Made by a program: the position numbers and the translations under genes
Notes under the pieces: generated by a model
Database searches by the model: none
The model's input: only the letters and a program-made list of their open reading frames with translations
What the model was told of the DNA's origin: nothing
Part shown: piece by piece, positions 10,082 through 18,690 of the stretch
How the letters are laid out: each line of letters begins with the position of its first letter
How positions within the stretch are numbered: position 1 is the stretch's first letter
Assembly: GCF_006334915.2 (NCBI RefSeq)
Contig: NZ_VDMA02000003.1
Location: 493,193 to 557,192, forward strand
Direction of reading: 5' to 3'
DNA length: 64,000 nucleotides
Origin: Microbispora catharanthi
Lineage (GTDB): Bacteria > Actinomycetota > Actinomycetes > Streptosporangiales > Streptosporangiaceae

Positions 10082-10570
10082 TCATGCCCCGCCCCCCATG
10101 TCTCCGTGTCGTGGCCCGAGGTCCTTCACCATGGTGATGGCGTCGGTGCCGTCGTCGTAGTAGCGCCTTCGCAGGCCCAGCCGCCGGAAGCCGAACCGCT
10201 CGTACATCGCCTGCGCGGGCGGGTTGTCGGCGCGCACCTCCAGGAACACCGAGACCGCGCCGCGCCGTACGGCCTCGGCGAGCAGCGCGTCCATCAGCGC
10301 GGTCCCGACGCCGGCGCGCCGGTGATCGGCGAGGACCGCGATCGTCTGGACGTCTGCCTGGTCACCCGCCGCCGCCAGGCCGGCGTACCCCACGACGCGG
10401 TCGCCCACCTCGGCGACGACGTAGTGCCGGGTGCGCGGCTGGTCGGCCAGCTCGCCGCGCAGCATGGCCTCGCTCCAGGCGTCCACGGGGAACGTGGTCC
10501 GCTCGATGTCCATCACGACGGGCAGATCCTCGTGGGTCATCTGGCGCAGCACGACCTCGGCCTGCCTCAC
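10082..10570 (-). CDS. rimI: Ribosomal-protein-alanine N-acetyltransferase RimI
   Basis: This is a 162-residue GNAT acetyltransferase. The acetyl-CoA motif appears as VLADHRRAGVGTALMDALLAEA, followed by the typical FLEVRADNPPAQAMYERFGF. RimI acetylates the N-terminal alanine of ribosomal protein S18 in E. coli. In actinobacteria it is commonly encoded between tsaB and tsaD, as here. It lies 19 bases after tsaB and is almost certainly in the same transcript. The exact substrate is inferred. Confidence 0.9.
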   Translation of the reverse strand: MRQAEVVLRQMTHEDLPVVMDIERTTFPVDAWSEAMLRGELADQPRTRHYVVAEVGDRVVGYAGLAAAGDQADVQTIAVLADHRRAGVGTALMDALLAEAVRRGAVSVFLEVRADNPPAQAMYERFGFRRLGLRRRYYDDGTDAITMVKDLGPRHGDMGGGA

Positions 10571-10589
10571 GACGTGCCCCCGCGGCGGA

Positions 10590-11312
10590 TCACGCCGTCA
10601 CCCGCTTCGGCGCCCCGGGCACCTGCGCGTCGGGACGCCGCAGGTAGATGGGCCGCGGCGGGCCGAGCACGGCCAGCTCCCGCGCCTTCTCGACCGAATC
10701 CACGCGTCCCTCGGGCACCCGGGCGAGCTCCGCCGCCTCCTCCTCGCTCAGCGTCGCGAGGTGCTCGGCCGCCAGGGCCGCGAGCGCGCCGGCCGAGGGA
10801 AGCTCGGGACCGCGCACCCGCTCGGCGCCGATGACGTCGGCGTACATGGCGCCGCCCGCGCCGATCACGGGCAGTTCCCCGGGCAGGTCGTGCGGCCGGT
10901 CCACGCGCGGCCCGTCGAGCCGCGTGCGCGGGTCGCCGTACCGCGCCCAGAAGACCTCCTTGCGCCGCGCGTCGGTCGCGACGAGGAACGGCCCGCTCTC
11001 CCGCGCGGAGTACGCGAGGGCGTCGAGCGTGCACACCCCGAACGCCGGCACACCGGCGGTCATGGCCAGCGCCGTCGCCGTCATCAGGCCGACCCGCAGA
11101 CCGGTGTACGGCCCGGGGCCGGTCCCGGCGACGATGGCGGTGACGTCCTTGAGCGTCGCGCCGGACTCCCGCAGGACATGCTCGACGGCGGGTGCGAGGA
11201 GCTCTCCGTGCCGCCGCGCGTCGATCGTCGTCGACTCTGCCACCACGCGCTCGCCGTCGTGCAGCGCGGCGGTGACGGCGGGAGTGGCGGTGTCGAAGGC
11301 CAAGACAAGCAC
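10590..11312 (-). CDS. tsaB: t6A biosynthesis protein TsaB
   Basis: This is a 240-residue catalytically inactive partner of TsaD in the t6A complex. The N-terminus VLVLAFDTATPAVTAALHDG and the motif GTGPGPYTGLRVGLMTATAL identify the TsaB/YeaZ family. I chose the GTG at 11312 because the family starts at this Val-Leu-Val-Leu-Ala-Phe-Asp-Thr strand; no strong ribosome site is visible. It is followed by rimI and tsaD. It is separated from tsaE by the sortase pair, which is unlike the usual direct tsaE-tsaB order. Confidence 0.93.
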   Translation of the reverse strand: MLVLAFDTATPAVTAALHDGERVVAESTTIDARRHGELLAPAVEHVLRESGATLKDVTAIVAGTGPGPYTGLRVGLMTATALAMTAGVPAFGVCTLDALAYSARESGPFLVATDARRKEVFWARYGDPRTRLDGPRVDRPHDLPGELPVIGAGGAMYADVIGAERVRGPELPSAGALAALAAEHLATLSEEEAAELARVPEGRVDSVEKARELAVLGPPRPIYLRRPDAQVPGAPKRVTA

Positions 11313-11422
11313 GAAGGTCAAGCGTAGTCGCTGTGTGGAGGCGGCCGACCACGCCCGGGGCCGGTTGCGGCCGCTCGGTCCCCGTCGCCGCACGGCCTCG
11401 CCCCGCGCGGCCGGCGACGGCG

Positions 11423-11977
11423 TCAGGCGGCGCGGATGCGGGAGGCGTAGACGATGATGTTGTCGCGGTACTCGTGCCGCGACCAGTCGAAGTTCCCGCC
11501 GCAGGTGATCAGGCGCAGGCCGTCCTCGGTGTAGACGCGCTCGGCGGGGAAGTCGTCCTTCGGCACGCGCTCCACCGAGTCGACCCGGTAGGAGGCGGTC
11601 TTGCCGTCGCTGCGCACCACTTTCACGACCGCTCCCTCGCGCAGGTCGCGCAGCCGGTAGAAGACCGCGGGAGCGGTCTTGGTGTCCACGTGACCGATGA
11701 TCACGGAGGCGCCGGGGTCGCCGGGCACGGCGCTGCCCGTGTACCAGCCCGCGGTGGACGGCTTGTCGAACGGCGGCAGTTCGACGTCGCCCTCGTCGGA
11801 CAGGCCGAGCTTCATCAGGGGAGCCTTGAGGTGCAGCGCCGGGATGTCGATCCGCTTGGGAACGACGGAGGACCTGGCGGCGGGCTGGTCCGTCATCCCC
11901 TTGCCGCCGGCGACCGCGGCGAACGCGAGCCCGGTGACCACCCCGGCGATGATCACCCCCCGGGTGGACAGCGCCAA
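11423..11977 (-). CDS. Class F sortase
   Basis: This is a 184-residue membrane-anchored cysteine transpeptidase. An N-terminal hydrophobic segment (about 8-25) anchors it. The catalytic triad is visible: His96 in VIIGHVDT, Cys159 in LRLITCGG and Arg171 in HEYRDNIIVYA. The TTG start at 11977 has GGAG seven bases upstream and begins two bases after the stop of the neighbouring secreted-protein gene, so the two are co-translated. Class F sortases are typical of actinobacteria; this one probably acts on the neighbouring protein. Confidence 0.92.
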   Translation of the reverse strand: MALSTRGVIIAGVVTGLAFAAVAGGKGMTDQPAARSSVVPKRIDIPALHLKAPLMKLGLSDEGDVELPPFDKPSTAGWYTGSAVPGDPGASVIIGHVDTKTAPAVFYRLRDLREGAVVKVVRSDGKTASYRVDSVERVPKDDFPAERVYTEDGLRLITCGGNFDWSRHEYRDNIIVYASRIRAA

Positions 11978-11979
11978 GG

Positions 11980-12624
11980 TCAGGCTCCGGAGCGCCTGCG
12001 GGCCACGCCGACGCCGACGCCGAGCGCGGCCAGCAGCACGACGACGGTGACACCGGTCGGCAGGCCGGACTCGTCTTCGGGACCCCCTGCCGCCGTGCCG
12101 CCGCCGCCCGCGTGCGGCGCCCGGGTGGGAATCCTCGTGTGGTCCTCGGTGTGGTCGGGCTCCGGCGCGACGATCCTGAACGACGCGCTGCCGATGTCGT
12201 TGGTGGCCTCACAGCGCACCTGCACGCGGTAGCCGCCCGCCTTGGCCCCGGCCCTGATGGTCGCGCTGCCGCGCACCATCGGCACGGTCGCGGTCGGGGT
12301 GGCCGACGGCGGCGCCGGGGCCACCAGCGTGACGAGCCCGGTGAAGGCGTCGGATCGGGCGGTCGCCCGATATTCCGTGCCGCCCTGGGGCAGCGGGCAC
12401 CTGGCGGTGATGTGGATGCTCTTGGTCGACCCGCCGACGATCCGCTTCGGATCGAGCTCCACCCGCACGTCCTGCCGCGAGACCGAGACGAGCGGTGTCG
12501 GCAGGGCCGGGGTCAGCGTCATCGTGGGGTCGGCGGAGACCGTCTCGGCCGACGCGGTGCAGCCCAGCGCGCCGAACAGTAAGGCTCCCCCGACGGCGAC
12601 CTGCGTGATCCTGCTCAACGGCAC
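11980..12624 (-). CDS. Exported protein with sorting-signal-like C-terminus
   Basis: This is a 214-residue exported protein. It has an N-terminal signal sequence (hydrophobic about 9-20, then LGCTASAE, a weak lipobox), a beta-rich middle with two cysteines (ARCPLP and VRCEAT), a Pro/Gly/Thr-rich linker, and a C-terminus with LPTG, a hydrophobic stretch and RRRSGA. That layout matches a sortase-anchored protein, except that the pentapeptide is one residue short of LPxTG. It sits two bases before the class F sortase gene and is the obvious substrate candidate. I recognise no named family. Confidence 0.75.
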   Translation of the reverse strand: MPLSRITQVAVGGALLFGALGCTASAETVSADPTMTLTPALPTPLVSVSRQDVRVELDPKRIVGGSTKSIHITARCPLPQGGTEYRATARSDAFTGLVTLVAPAPPSATPTATVPMVRGSATIRAGAKAGGYRVQVRCEATNDIGSASFRIVAPEPDHTEDHTRIPTRAPHAGGGGTAAGGPEDESGLPTGVTVVVLLAALGVGVGVARRRSGA

Positions 12625-12855
12625 ACCTCTTCCACGCCGGTCCCTTACCCAGAAAATCCTTACCGACTCATGAGCGAGGATCTTCCTTGCTCCCGATGAT
12701 CCACAGGAACGCGGACAGGCGTCAAGGACTGTGCGGCGGACCGGTCTGGATCGCGTACGGGCGACGCCCGGCTTGTCCCCGCAGGTCCTTCTCCCACGTC
12801 AGAGTCCGGGTTGCGGCCTTTTATGCGGCTCCGGGCGGCTCCGGGCGGCGGGCGC

Positions 12856-13317
12856 TCAGGCGAGGGAGAGCCCCGACCAGCGCGGACCCGCACCCGTCAC
12901 CCGTACGCGGCGCTCCTCGCCCTCGGCGCCCCGCTCGACGTGGACCTCCAGGCGATCGTCGGACAGGCCCTCGACCAGGCCCTCGCCCCACTCGACCACG
13001 GTCACCGACTCCTCCAGCGAAGCGTCGAGGTCGAGGTCGTCCACCTCCAGCGTGCCGCCCAGCCGGTAGGCGTCCGCGTGCACGAGCGCGGGTCCGCCGG
13101 ACAGGGACGGGTGGACCCGGGCGATCACGAACGTCGGGGACGTGATCGGCCCGCGCACCTTGAGGCCCTCCGCGATGCCCTGCACCAGCGTCGTCTTCCC
13201 CGCGCCAAGCGGCCCGCTCAGCACGACCAGGTCTCCGGGCGCGAGCAGCGCGGCCAGCCGCGCGCCCAGCGCCCGCGTCTCCTCGGCGGTCGTGGCCCGG
13301 AACTCGGCCGTGGTCAC
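12856..13317 (-). CDS. tsaE: t6A biosynthesis ATPase TsaE
   Basis: This 153-residue P-loop ATPase is required for t6A formation with TsaB and TsaD. The Walker A motif is SGPLGAGKTTLVQGIAEGL, followed by TSPTFVIA and HADAYRL, both diagnostic of TsaE/YjeE. The GTG at 13317 overlaps the stop of the upstream hydrolase gene as GTGA, so translation is coupled. About 230 bases without a gene follow before the secreted-protein gene, which suggests the sortase pair is an insertion into an ancestral tsaE-tsaB run. Confidence 0.95.
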   Translation of the reverse strand: MTTAEFRATTAEETRALGARLAALLAPGDLVVLSGPLGAGKTTLVQGIAEGLKVRGPITSPTFVIARVHPSLSGGPALVHADAYRLGGTLEVDDLDLDASLEESVTVVEWGEGLVEGLSDDRLEVHVERGAEGEERRVRVTGAGPRWSGLSLA

Positions 13318-14366
13318 GTGTTCTCCCTCTCGGCACGCTTCAGCAGCTCGCGCAGCGCCTCGTTCACGGCGTCGGGACGTTCGAGCTGCACGAGATGCGA
13401 TGTCTCCGGCACCGTGGTGAGCTGCGCGGTCGGCGCGGCCGCCGCCATCGCCCTGCTGTGGTCGAGCGGCGTCAGCCAGTCGCGCTCCCCCACGATTATC
13501 GCGGTGGGCACCTTGTTGAGCACGTCGAGCGCGGTGAGCTTGTCGTGCGTCATCAGCGCCGGATAGAAGTCGGCGATCACCTCGGAGGGGGTCGCCCTGA
13601 TCATGGACTCGACGAAGTCCACGACGGTGGGGCTGACGCTCTTGGAATCGCCGAACCCGAGGTGACGCAGCGCCAGGAACGACAGGTCGGTGCCGGCCTC
13701 GCGGCCCCGGTCGACCAGCGCGCCGCTCCTGCGCATGATCGAGACGGCCGACGGCACCGCGAGGTTGACGAGCTTGGAGACCAGGGCGGGCAGGCCGAGG
13801 GTGATCTCGGCGAGCTTGCCCGCCGAGGTCGCGATCAGCGACACGCCCCGGATCTTGTCGCCGAACAGCTCGGGCCGCCGCTCCGCCAGCGCCATGATCG
13901 TCATGCCGCCCATGGAGTGACCCACCACCACGCACGGCCCCGGGACGAGCTCCTCCAGCACCAGCGCGAGGTCCTCGCCGAGGCGCTCGATCGTGCAGTC
14001 GCTGGACAGCGCGCGGGCGGACTGGCCGTGGCAGCGCTGGTCCCACAGCACCAGCCGGTAGGAGTCGCGCAGGTCGCGCCGCTGGTAATGCCAGGAGTCC
14101 GAGGACAGGCAGTAGCCGTGGCACAGCACCACGGTCAGCGGCGCGTCCTCCACCCCGTCGATCTCGGCATGGATCTTCACGCCGTCCGAGGTCGTGAGCG
14201 TCACCGAACGTCCGTGCAGCTCGCCGAAGGGCTCACTCGCCTCCAGGTCCGGCCGCAGGCGGATGCGGCCGACGGCGTACCTCTTGGCGAGCGTGGCCGC
14301 CGCCACTCCCGCCGACGCCGCGCCGAAGACCGCTCCGGCGATCCCGACCTTGCGACGTGTGCTCAT
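13314..14366 (-). CDS. Alpha/beta-fold hydrolase
   Basis: This is a 350-residue hydrolase with an N-terminal hydrophobic segment (about 8-25) that probably anchors it to or exports it across the membrane. The nucleophile elbow is GHSMGG, the oxyanion region VVLCHGYCLSSDSW, a probable acid lies in VGERDWLTP and the catalytic His in PETSHLVQLERP. In actinobacteria such a gene often sits between alr and tsaE, as here. The substrate is unknown. It follows alr by 24 bases and overlaps tsaE by 4. Confidence 0.88.
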   Translation of the reverse strand: MSTRRKVGIAGAVFGAASAGVAAATLAKRYAVGRIRLRPDLEASEPFGELHGRSVTLTTSDGVKIHAEIDGVEDAPLTVVLCHGYCLSSDSWHYQRRDLRDSYRLVLWDQRCHGQSARALSSDCTIERLGEDLALVLEELVPGPCVVVGHSMGGMTIMALAERRPELFGDKIRGVSLIATSAGKLAEITLGLPALVSKLVNLAVPSAVSIMRRSGALVDRGREAGTDLSFLALRHLGFGDSKSVSPTVVDFVESMIRATPSEVIADFYPALMTHDKLTALDVLNKVPTAIIVGERDWLTPLDHSRAMAAAAPTAQLTTVPETSHLVQLERPDAVNEALRELLKRAERENT

Positions 14367-14390
14367 GCCTGCCCTCCTCGCAGCCGCGGC

Positions 14391-15536
14391 TCAGCGTCCA
14401 TCCGTATGGACACGAGGCACGCGGGATCCGATCCTCGTCACGATCTCATGGGTAATCGTGCCCAGGGAATCCGCCCATTCCTGACAGGTCGGCTCGCCGT
14501 CGTCCCCGGGGCCGAAAAGGATCACCTCGTCCCCCGATTCCGCCGGATCGTCACCGAGGTCGATGACGAACTGGTCCATGCACACCCGCCCGGCGATCCG
14601 CCGCCGCCGGCCCGCCGCCAGCACCTCCGCCCGGTTGGTCGCGTTTCGCAGGATGCCGTCCGCATACCCGAGAGGGACGAGGCCAAGCGTCGTCTCACGC
14701 TCCGTGACGTACAGGTGCCCGTACGACACGCCCGAGCCCGGGGCGGCCCGCTTGACCTGCGCGAGCCTGGCCGTCAGCGTCATGGCGGGGCGCAGCCCGA
14801 AGTCGCCCAGCTCGGGGATCGGGCTCAGGCCGTAGACCGCGATGCCCGTGCGGACCATGTCGTACCTCGCCCGCGGCAGCGTGACGGTCGCGGCCGAGTT
14901 GGCGAAGTGACGGATCGCGTCGCTCGGCACGCCCGCCTTGTCGGCGACGGCGAGCGCCTCCTCGAACGTCGCGAGCTGGCTCTCGATCGAGGGATGGCCC
15001 GGGATGTCCGCGCAGGCGAAGTGCGACCACAGCCCGGCGATCTCGATGGCCCCGCTCGCCCGCGCGGCGAGCGCGTGTTCGACGAGCGACGGCCAGTCCG
15101 CCGCCGTCGCGCCGCCGCGGGAGTTGCCGGTGTCGGCCTTCAGGTGCACGCGGGCGGTGCGCCCGGTGCGCCGGGCGGCCTCGACGATGTCGTCCACGAC
15201 CCACTTCGCCCCGGCCGACAGCTCGACGTCCGCGAGCAGCGCGGCGTCCAGCGGCTCGCCTGGTGTGATGAGCCACGACATGACCGGCGCGGTGACGCCC
15301 GCCTCGCGCAACGCCAGCGCCTCGCGGACGAGGGCCGTGCCGAGCCGGCTCGCGCCCGCCTCCAGGCACGCCTTCGCCACCGGCGCCGCGCCGTGGCCGT
15401 ACGCGTCGGCCTTGACGACGGCCATCATCTCGGCACCGGCGGCCGACTCGGCGAGCAGCCGCACGTTGTGCGTGATGGCGGACAGGTCCACGCGTGCCTC
15501 GGCCGGGGTTGCGGAGCGCACCGTTGAGAAGCTCAT
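14391..15536 (-). CDS. alr: Alanine racemase
   Basis: This is a 381-residue PLP enzyme that makes D-alanine for peptidoglycan. The PLP lysine is Lys42 in MAVVKADAYGHGA. The second catalytic residue (Tyr) lies in GSGVSYGHLYV, and the metal/PLP-barrel motif KADTGNSRGG is present. The C-terminal beta domain includes GRVCMDQFVIDLGD. It lies 54 bases downstream of nnr and leads into the hydrolase-tsaE run, the usual actinobacterial arrangement. Confidence 0.96.
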   Translation of the reverse strand: MSFSTVRSATPAEARVDLSAITHNVRLLAESAAGAEMMAVVKADAYGHGAAPVAKACLEAGASRLGTALVREALALREAGVTAPVMSWLITPGEPLDAALLADVELSAGAKWVVDDIVEAARRTGRTARVHLKADTGNSRGGATAADWPSLVEHALAARASGAIEIAGLWSHFACADIPGHPSIESQLATFEEALAVADKAGVPSDAIRHFANSAATVTLPRARYDMVRTGIAVYGLSPIPELGDFGLRPAMTLTARLAQVKRAAPGSGVSYGHLYVTERETTLGLVPLGYADGILRNATNRAEVLAAGRRRRIAGRVCMDQFVIDLGDDPAESGDEVILFGPGDDGEPTCQEWADSLGTITHEIVTRIGSRVPRVHTDGR

Positions 15537-15590
15537 TTTTCCAGTGTGTCAGGTGGACCTGGGTGGATGCGCCCATCCTGACACCGCACG

Positions 15591-17093
15591 TCAGAGCGTA
15601 CGCAGGGCCTCGGGCAGCGCCTGGGCGACGTCGAGGGCGGCGATCGGGGCCTGTCCGCCTCCCGCGACCCCGCCTCCGGCGGCCGTCCGCGCCGCCAGCC
15701 CATGGACGTACGCCGCGCACGAGGCCGCGTCGTAGCCCGTCAGCCCGGCGGCGAGCAGGGCGCCCGCGATGCCCGACAGGACGTCGCCCGTGCCGCCCGT
15801 CGCCAGCCAGGGCGTCCCCGTGGTGTTGACCCGCACCGGCCTGTGCTCCTCCGCGACGAGCGTGGTCGAGCCCTTGAGCAGCACCGTCGCCCCCAACTCC
15901 GCGGCGGCCCTGCGCACGTGTTCGAGCCGCCCGGCCTCGATGCGCTCGCGCGGCACGCCGAGCAGCCGCGACAGCTCCCCCGCGTGCGGCGTGAGCACGG
16001 TGGGGGCGGCCCGGCGCAGCAGCGTGCGGTCCTTGGCGACCAGCGTCAGCCCGTCGGCGTCCACCAGCACGGGCACCCCGGTGGACAGCACGGCGCGGGC
16101 CACCGCGTGCGCCTCTGAGCCCGTCCCGAGCCCGGGGCCGAGCACCCACGCCTGCACCCGGCCGACCTCGTCCAGCGAGCTCTTCAGCACCAGCGACGGA
16201 TCGAGCACGGTCGTGACGGCCTCCGGCCAGCGGGCCCTGACCAGCCGCACCGGCTCGGCGGAACTCGCGAAGCGGACCATCCCCGCGCCGGCGCGCACCG
16301 CGCCGGCGACCGAGAGCACGGCGGCCCCGGTGTACCTGTCGCTGCCCGCGGCGATCCCGACGACGCCCCGCCGGTACTTGTCGCTCTCCGCGCCCGGGCG
16401 GGGCAGCAGGTCGGCCACGTCGTCGGCGGTCAGCGCCGCCACCTCGGGATCCGGCAGGAAGGGCCCCAGGCCGATGTCCACCGGCTCGACCGCGCCCGCG
16501 TGGGCGGCGCCGGGATCGACCAGCAGACCGGCCTTGTACGCGCCGAACGTCACCGTCAGGTGCGCGCGGACCGCCGGTCCCTCGACCCGTCCGCTGCTCG
16601 CGTCCACCCCGCTCGGCACGTCGACCGCGACGACCAGGCCGCCGGCCTCGGCGGTCAGCTCCGCGAGCGTGCCGTACGGCTCCCGCAACGCCCCGCTGCC
16701 CCCGATGCCGACGAGGCCGTCCATGACGAGGTCGGCGCCGGCCAGCAGCTCGCGCGCCCGCGCGGCGTCGTAGGGACGCGCCCGGCCGCCCGCCTCCCGC
16801 AACGCGGCCAGGCCGCCCTCGTGGGTGCGCGAGCCGGCGAGGACCGCCTCCACCCGCGCCCCCCGGCGGGCCAGCCGGGCTCCGGCGTAGAGGGCGTCGC
16901 CGCCGTTGTCGCCGCTGCCGATCAGCAGCGTCACGCGGGAGCCGTACACCCGGCCGCAGGAGCCGGCGAGCAGGTGCGCGCAGACCGCGGCGAGCCCGGC
17001 GGCGGCCCTGTCCATCAGCGTCCCCTCGGGGAGCCTCGCCATCAGCGCGAGCTCGGCGGAGCGGATCTGGTCGGAGGTGTAGGCGGTCCGCAT
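15591..17093 (-). CDS. nnr: Bifunctional NAD(P)HX epimerase/dehydratase
   Basis: This 500-residue repair enzyme has two fused domains. The N-terminal YjeF epimerase domain (1-215) starts MRTAYTSDQIRSAELALMAR with LIGSGDNGGDALYAGA. The C-terminal ADP-dependent dehydratase domain (225-490) has LTPHAGELSRLLG, VLLKGSTTLVA and GTGDVLSGIAGALLAAGL. Together they restore NADH and NADPH from their hydrated forms. It starts an operon-like run with alr. An approximately 120-base gap separates it from the dehalogenase gene. Confidence 0.95.
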   Translation of the reverse strand: MRTAYTSDQIRSAELALMARLPEGTLMDRAAAGLAAVCAHLLAGSCGRVYGSRVTLLIGSGDNGGDALYAGARLARRGARVEAVLAGSRTHEGGLAALREAGGRARPYDAARARELLAGADLVMDGLVGIGGSGALREPYGTLAELTAEAGGLVVAVDVPSGVDASSGRVEGPAVRAHLTVTFGAYKAGLLVDPGAAHAGAVEPVDIGLGPFLPDPEVAALTADDVADLLPRPGAESDKYRRGVVGIAAGSDRYTGAAVLSVAGAVRAGAGMVRFASSAEPVRLVRARWPEAVTTVLDPSLVLKSSLDEVGRVQAWVLGPGLGTGSEAHAVARAVLSTGVPVLVDADGLTLVAKDRTLLRRAAPTVLTPHAGELSRLLGVPRERIEAGRLEHVRRAAAELGATVLLKGSTTLVAEEHRPVRVNTTGTPWLATGGTGDVLSGIAGALLAAGLTGYDAASCAAYVHGLAARTAAGGGVAGGGQAPIAALDVAQALPEALRTL

Positions 17094-17214
17094 GCGTCCG
17101 ACGGTAGCCTGCCGGGTCGGCGATGGCGATCACCGTACGCCGGGCATCATCGGGGAAATGCCGCCGCGGCACAAACGGCGGTCTTTCCAGCGCGGCCAGG
17201 CCATGCCGCCGGGC

Positions 17215-18069
17215 CTACAGCCCGTGCCGCTCCGTCCACGCGTTGATCGCCGCGGCGATGGCCTCCGGCCGGTCCTCCGGCGCGTGGTGGCCTGCCGGTC
17301 CGCAGTGCTCGACCTCCAGCCCCGCGATGTTGGCCGCGCACCAGGCGGCCATCTCCGGCCCGATGAGCAGGGTCGGCGAGGAGTCGAAGGTGAGCAGCAG
17401 TTTGGGAACGTCGTGGCTGCTCGCGAGCCACCCGCCGTACGTGCGGACGCGCTCGGCGACGTCGGCGGGCTCACCGTCGAGCGGCATCGAACGCGCCCAC
17501 TCCAGCAGCGGGCGGCGACTCTCGCGCGTGGGATACGGCTCCAGGTAGGGCCGCATCTCCTCCTCGCCGAGCGGCGTCAGCACCCCTCCGGTGAAGGCGG
17601 TCTCCACCATGAAGTTCCGGTCGAGCACGAGCGGCTCCCCCTCGGGGCTTCGGATGGCCTGCGCGCGGGCGCGCGGCGCCTCGCCCAGCTCGCTCCACGA
17701 CATCGTGCGGACAATCGTCTCGAAGAAGGCGACGCCGCGGACCCGGCCGGGATGGCGGGCCGCCCAGTCGAAGGCGAGCGCCCCGCCCCAGTCGTGTCCG
17801 ACGAGCACCACGTCCTCCAGCCCCAGCCGGTCGAACCAGGCGTCGAGGTAACGGGCGTGATCGGCGAATCGGTACGGCACATCGGGCTTGCCCGAGCGGC
17901 CCATGCCGATGAGGTCGGGGGCGAGCAGGCGGGCGCCGGCGCGGATCCCGGGCAGGACCTTGCGCCACAGGTGGGACGAGGCGGGGTTGCCGTGCAGGAA
18001 GACGAAGGGAGCACCGCTGCCGGTCTCCTCGTGGTACATGGCCGAGTCGAGCACGTCGGTCGAAGGCAT
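17215..18069 (-). CDS. Haloalkane dehalogenase homologue (subfamily II)
   Basis: This 284-residue alpha/beta hydrolase closely follows the LinB/DhaA pattern. All five expected active-site residues can be placed: Asn28 in LHGNPASS, nucleophile Asp93 and halide-binding Trp94 in VGHDWGG, acid Glu117 in VAFFETIV, and His261 in AGHHAPED. The Asp-to-Glu spacing of 24 equals that of LinB. It would hydrolyse a carbon-halogen bond to an alcohol and halide, though the true substrate is unknown. It is divergent from a MarR gene, with two palindromic operators in between. Confidence 0.9.
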   Translation of the reverse strand: MPSTDVLDSAMYHEETGSGAPFVFLHGNPASSHLWRKVLPGIRAGARLLAPDLIGMGRSGKPDVPYRFADHARYLDAWFDRLGLEDVVLVGHDWGGALAFDWAARHPGRVRGVAFFETIVRTMSWSELGEAPRARAQAIRSPEGEPLVLDRNFMVETAFTGGVLTPLGEEEMRPYLEPYPTRESRRPLLEWARSMPLDGEPADVAERVRTYGGWLASSHDVPKLLLTFDSSPTLLIGPEMAAWCAANIAGLEVEHCGPAGHHAPEDRPEAIAAAINAWTERHGL

Positions 18070-18086
18070 GGGAGGTCCTCACAGTT

Positions 18087-18103
18087 CGTTTGTCTGACTA
18101 ACG
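18087..18103. promoter_or_regulatory. MarR-type operator, copy 1
   Basis: The sequence CGTTTGTC-T-GACTAACG is a 17-base inverted repeat with one arm mismatch. It is 18 bases upstream of the dehalogenase start. The overlapping 12-base palindrome ACTAACGTTAGT (18097-18108) extends the symmetry. Confidence 0.75.
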
Positions 18104-18126
18104 TTAGTGGCACGAACAGATTAGAT

Positions 18127-18143
18127 CGTTAGTCGGACTAACG
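18127..18143. promoter_or_regulatory. MarR-type operator, copy 2
   Basis: The sequence CGTTAGTC-G-GACTAACG is a perfect 17-base inverted repeat, 20 bases upstream of the MarR start. Its centre is 40 bases from that of copy 1, close to four helical turns. Two copies between divergent genes point to joint control and autoregulation by the MarR protein. Confidence 0.8.
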
Positions 18144-18162
18144 CAATCGGTAGGATGGAGGC

Positions 18163-18660
18163 ATGAGCAGCAGCGAGCCCGACACGGCCCCTCCCACGGC
18201 CCCCCGCATGGACGGGAGGACGGGAGCGGCCCGGTTGCGGAGCCTGCCGACCCGGCTTCTGTCACTGGCGGCGACGCACTCCGACCGCCTCGTCAACGAA
18301 GGGCTCGCCGCCGCCGACGCCCGCAAGTGGCACTACGCGGTGCTCGCGACGCTGATGGAGTCGGGCCCCGCCAGCCAGGCGGAACTGAGCCGCCGCACCG
18401 GCATCTACCGCAGCGACCTGGTCTCCGTCATCAACGAGCTGACCGATCGGGGCCTGGTGGAGCGCGCGCCGGACCCCGCGGACCGGCGCCGCAACGTCAT
18501 CACGATGACCGAGCGGGGGCGCGCTCGCTTCGCCCGGCTCGACGAACTGCTCACCGAGCTGGAAGACGAGGTGCTCGCGCCGCTCGGCCCGGCCGAGCGC
18601 GACCAGCTCGCCCAGCTGCTCACCCGCATCGTGGACCACCACGCGCACCGGGACGGCTGA
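18163..18660 (+). CDS. MarR-family transcriptional regulator
   Basis: This is a 165-residue winged-helix repressor. The core runs from WHYAVLATLMESGPASQAEL through the recognition helix IYRSDLVSVINELTDRGLVE to the wing PADRRRNVITMTERGR. The N-terminus (1-20) is a short disordered Pro/Thr stretch. The ATG at 18163 has GGATGGAGG upstream. It is divergent from the dehalogenase gene and flanked by two matching palindromes, so it very likely represses both itself and the dehalogenase. The inducing ligand is unknown. Confidence 0.93.
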   Translation: MSSSEPDTAPPTAPRMDGRTGAARLRSLPTRLLSLAATHSDRLVNEGLAAADARKWHYAVLATLMESGPASQAELSRRTGIYRSDLVSVINELTDRGLVERAPDPADRRRNVITMTERGRARFARLDELLTELEDEVLAPLGPAERDQLAQLLTRIVDHHAHRDG

Positions 18661-18690
18661 CTCCCCGGGACCCTCGCCCGGCGTTCCCGC

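Noticed and set aside
10590..12212. A 540-codon frame that runs through the sortase region into tsaB
   Set aside because: Only its last 240 codons resemble a protein family (TsaB). The upstream part is out of frame with the clear sortase and exported-protein genes.
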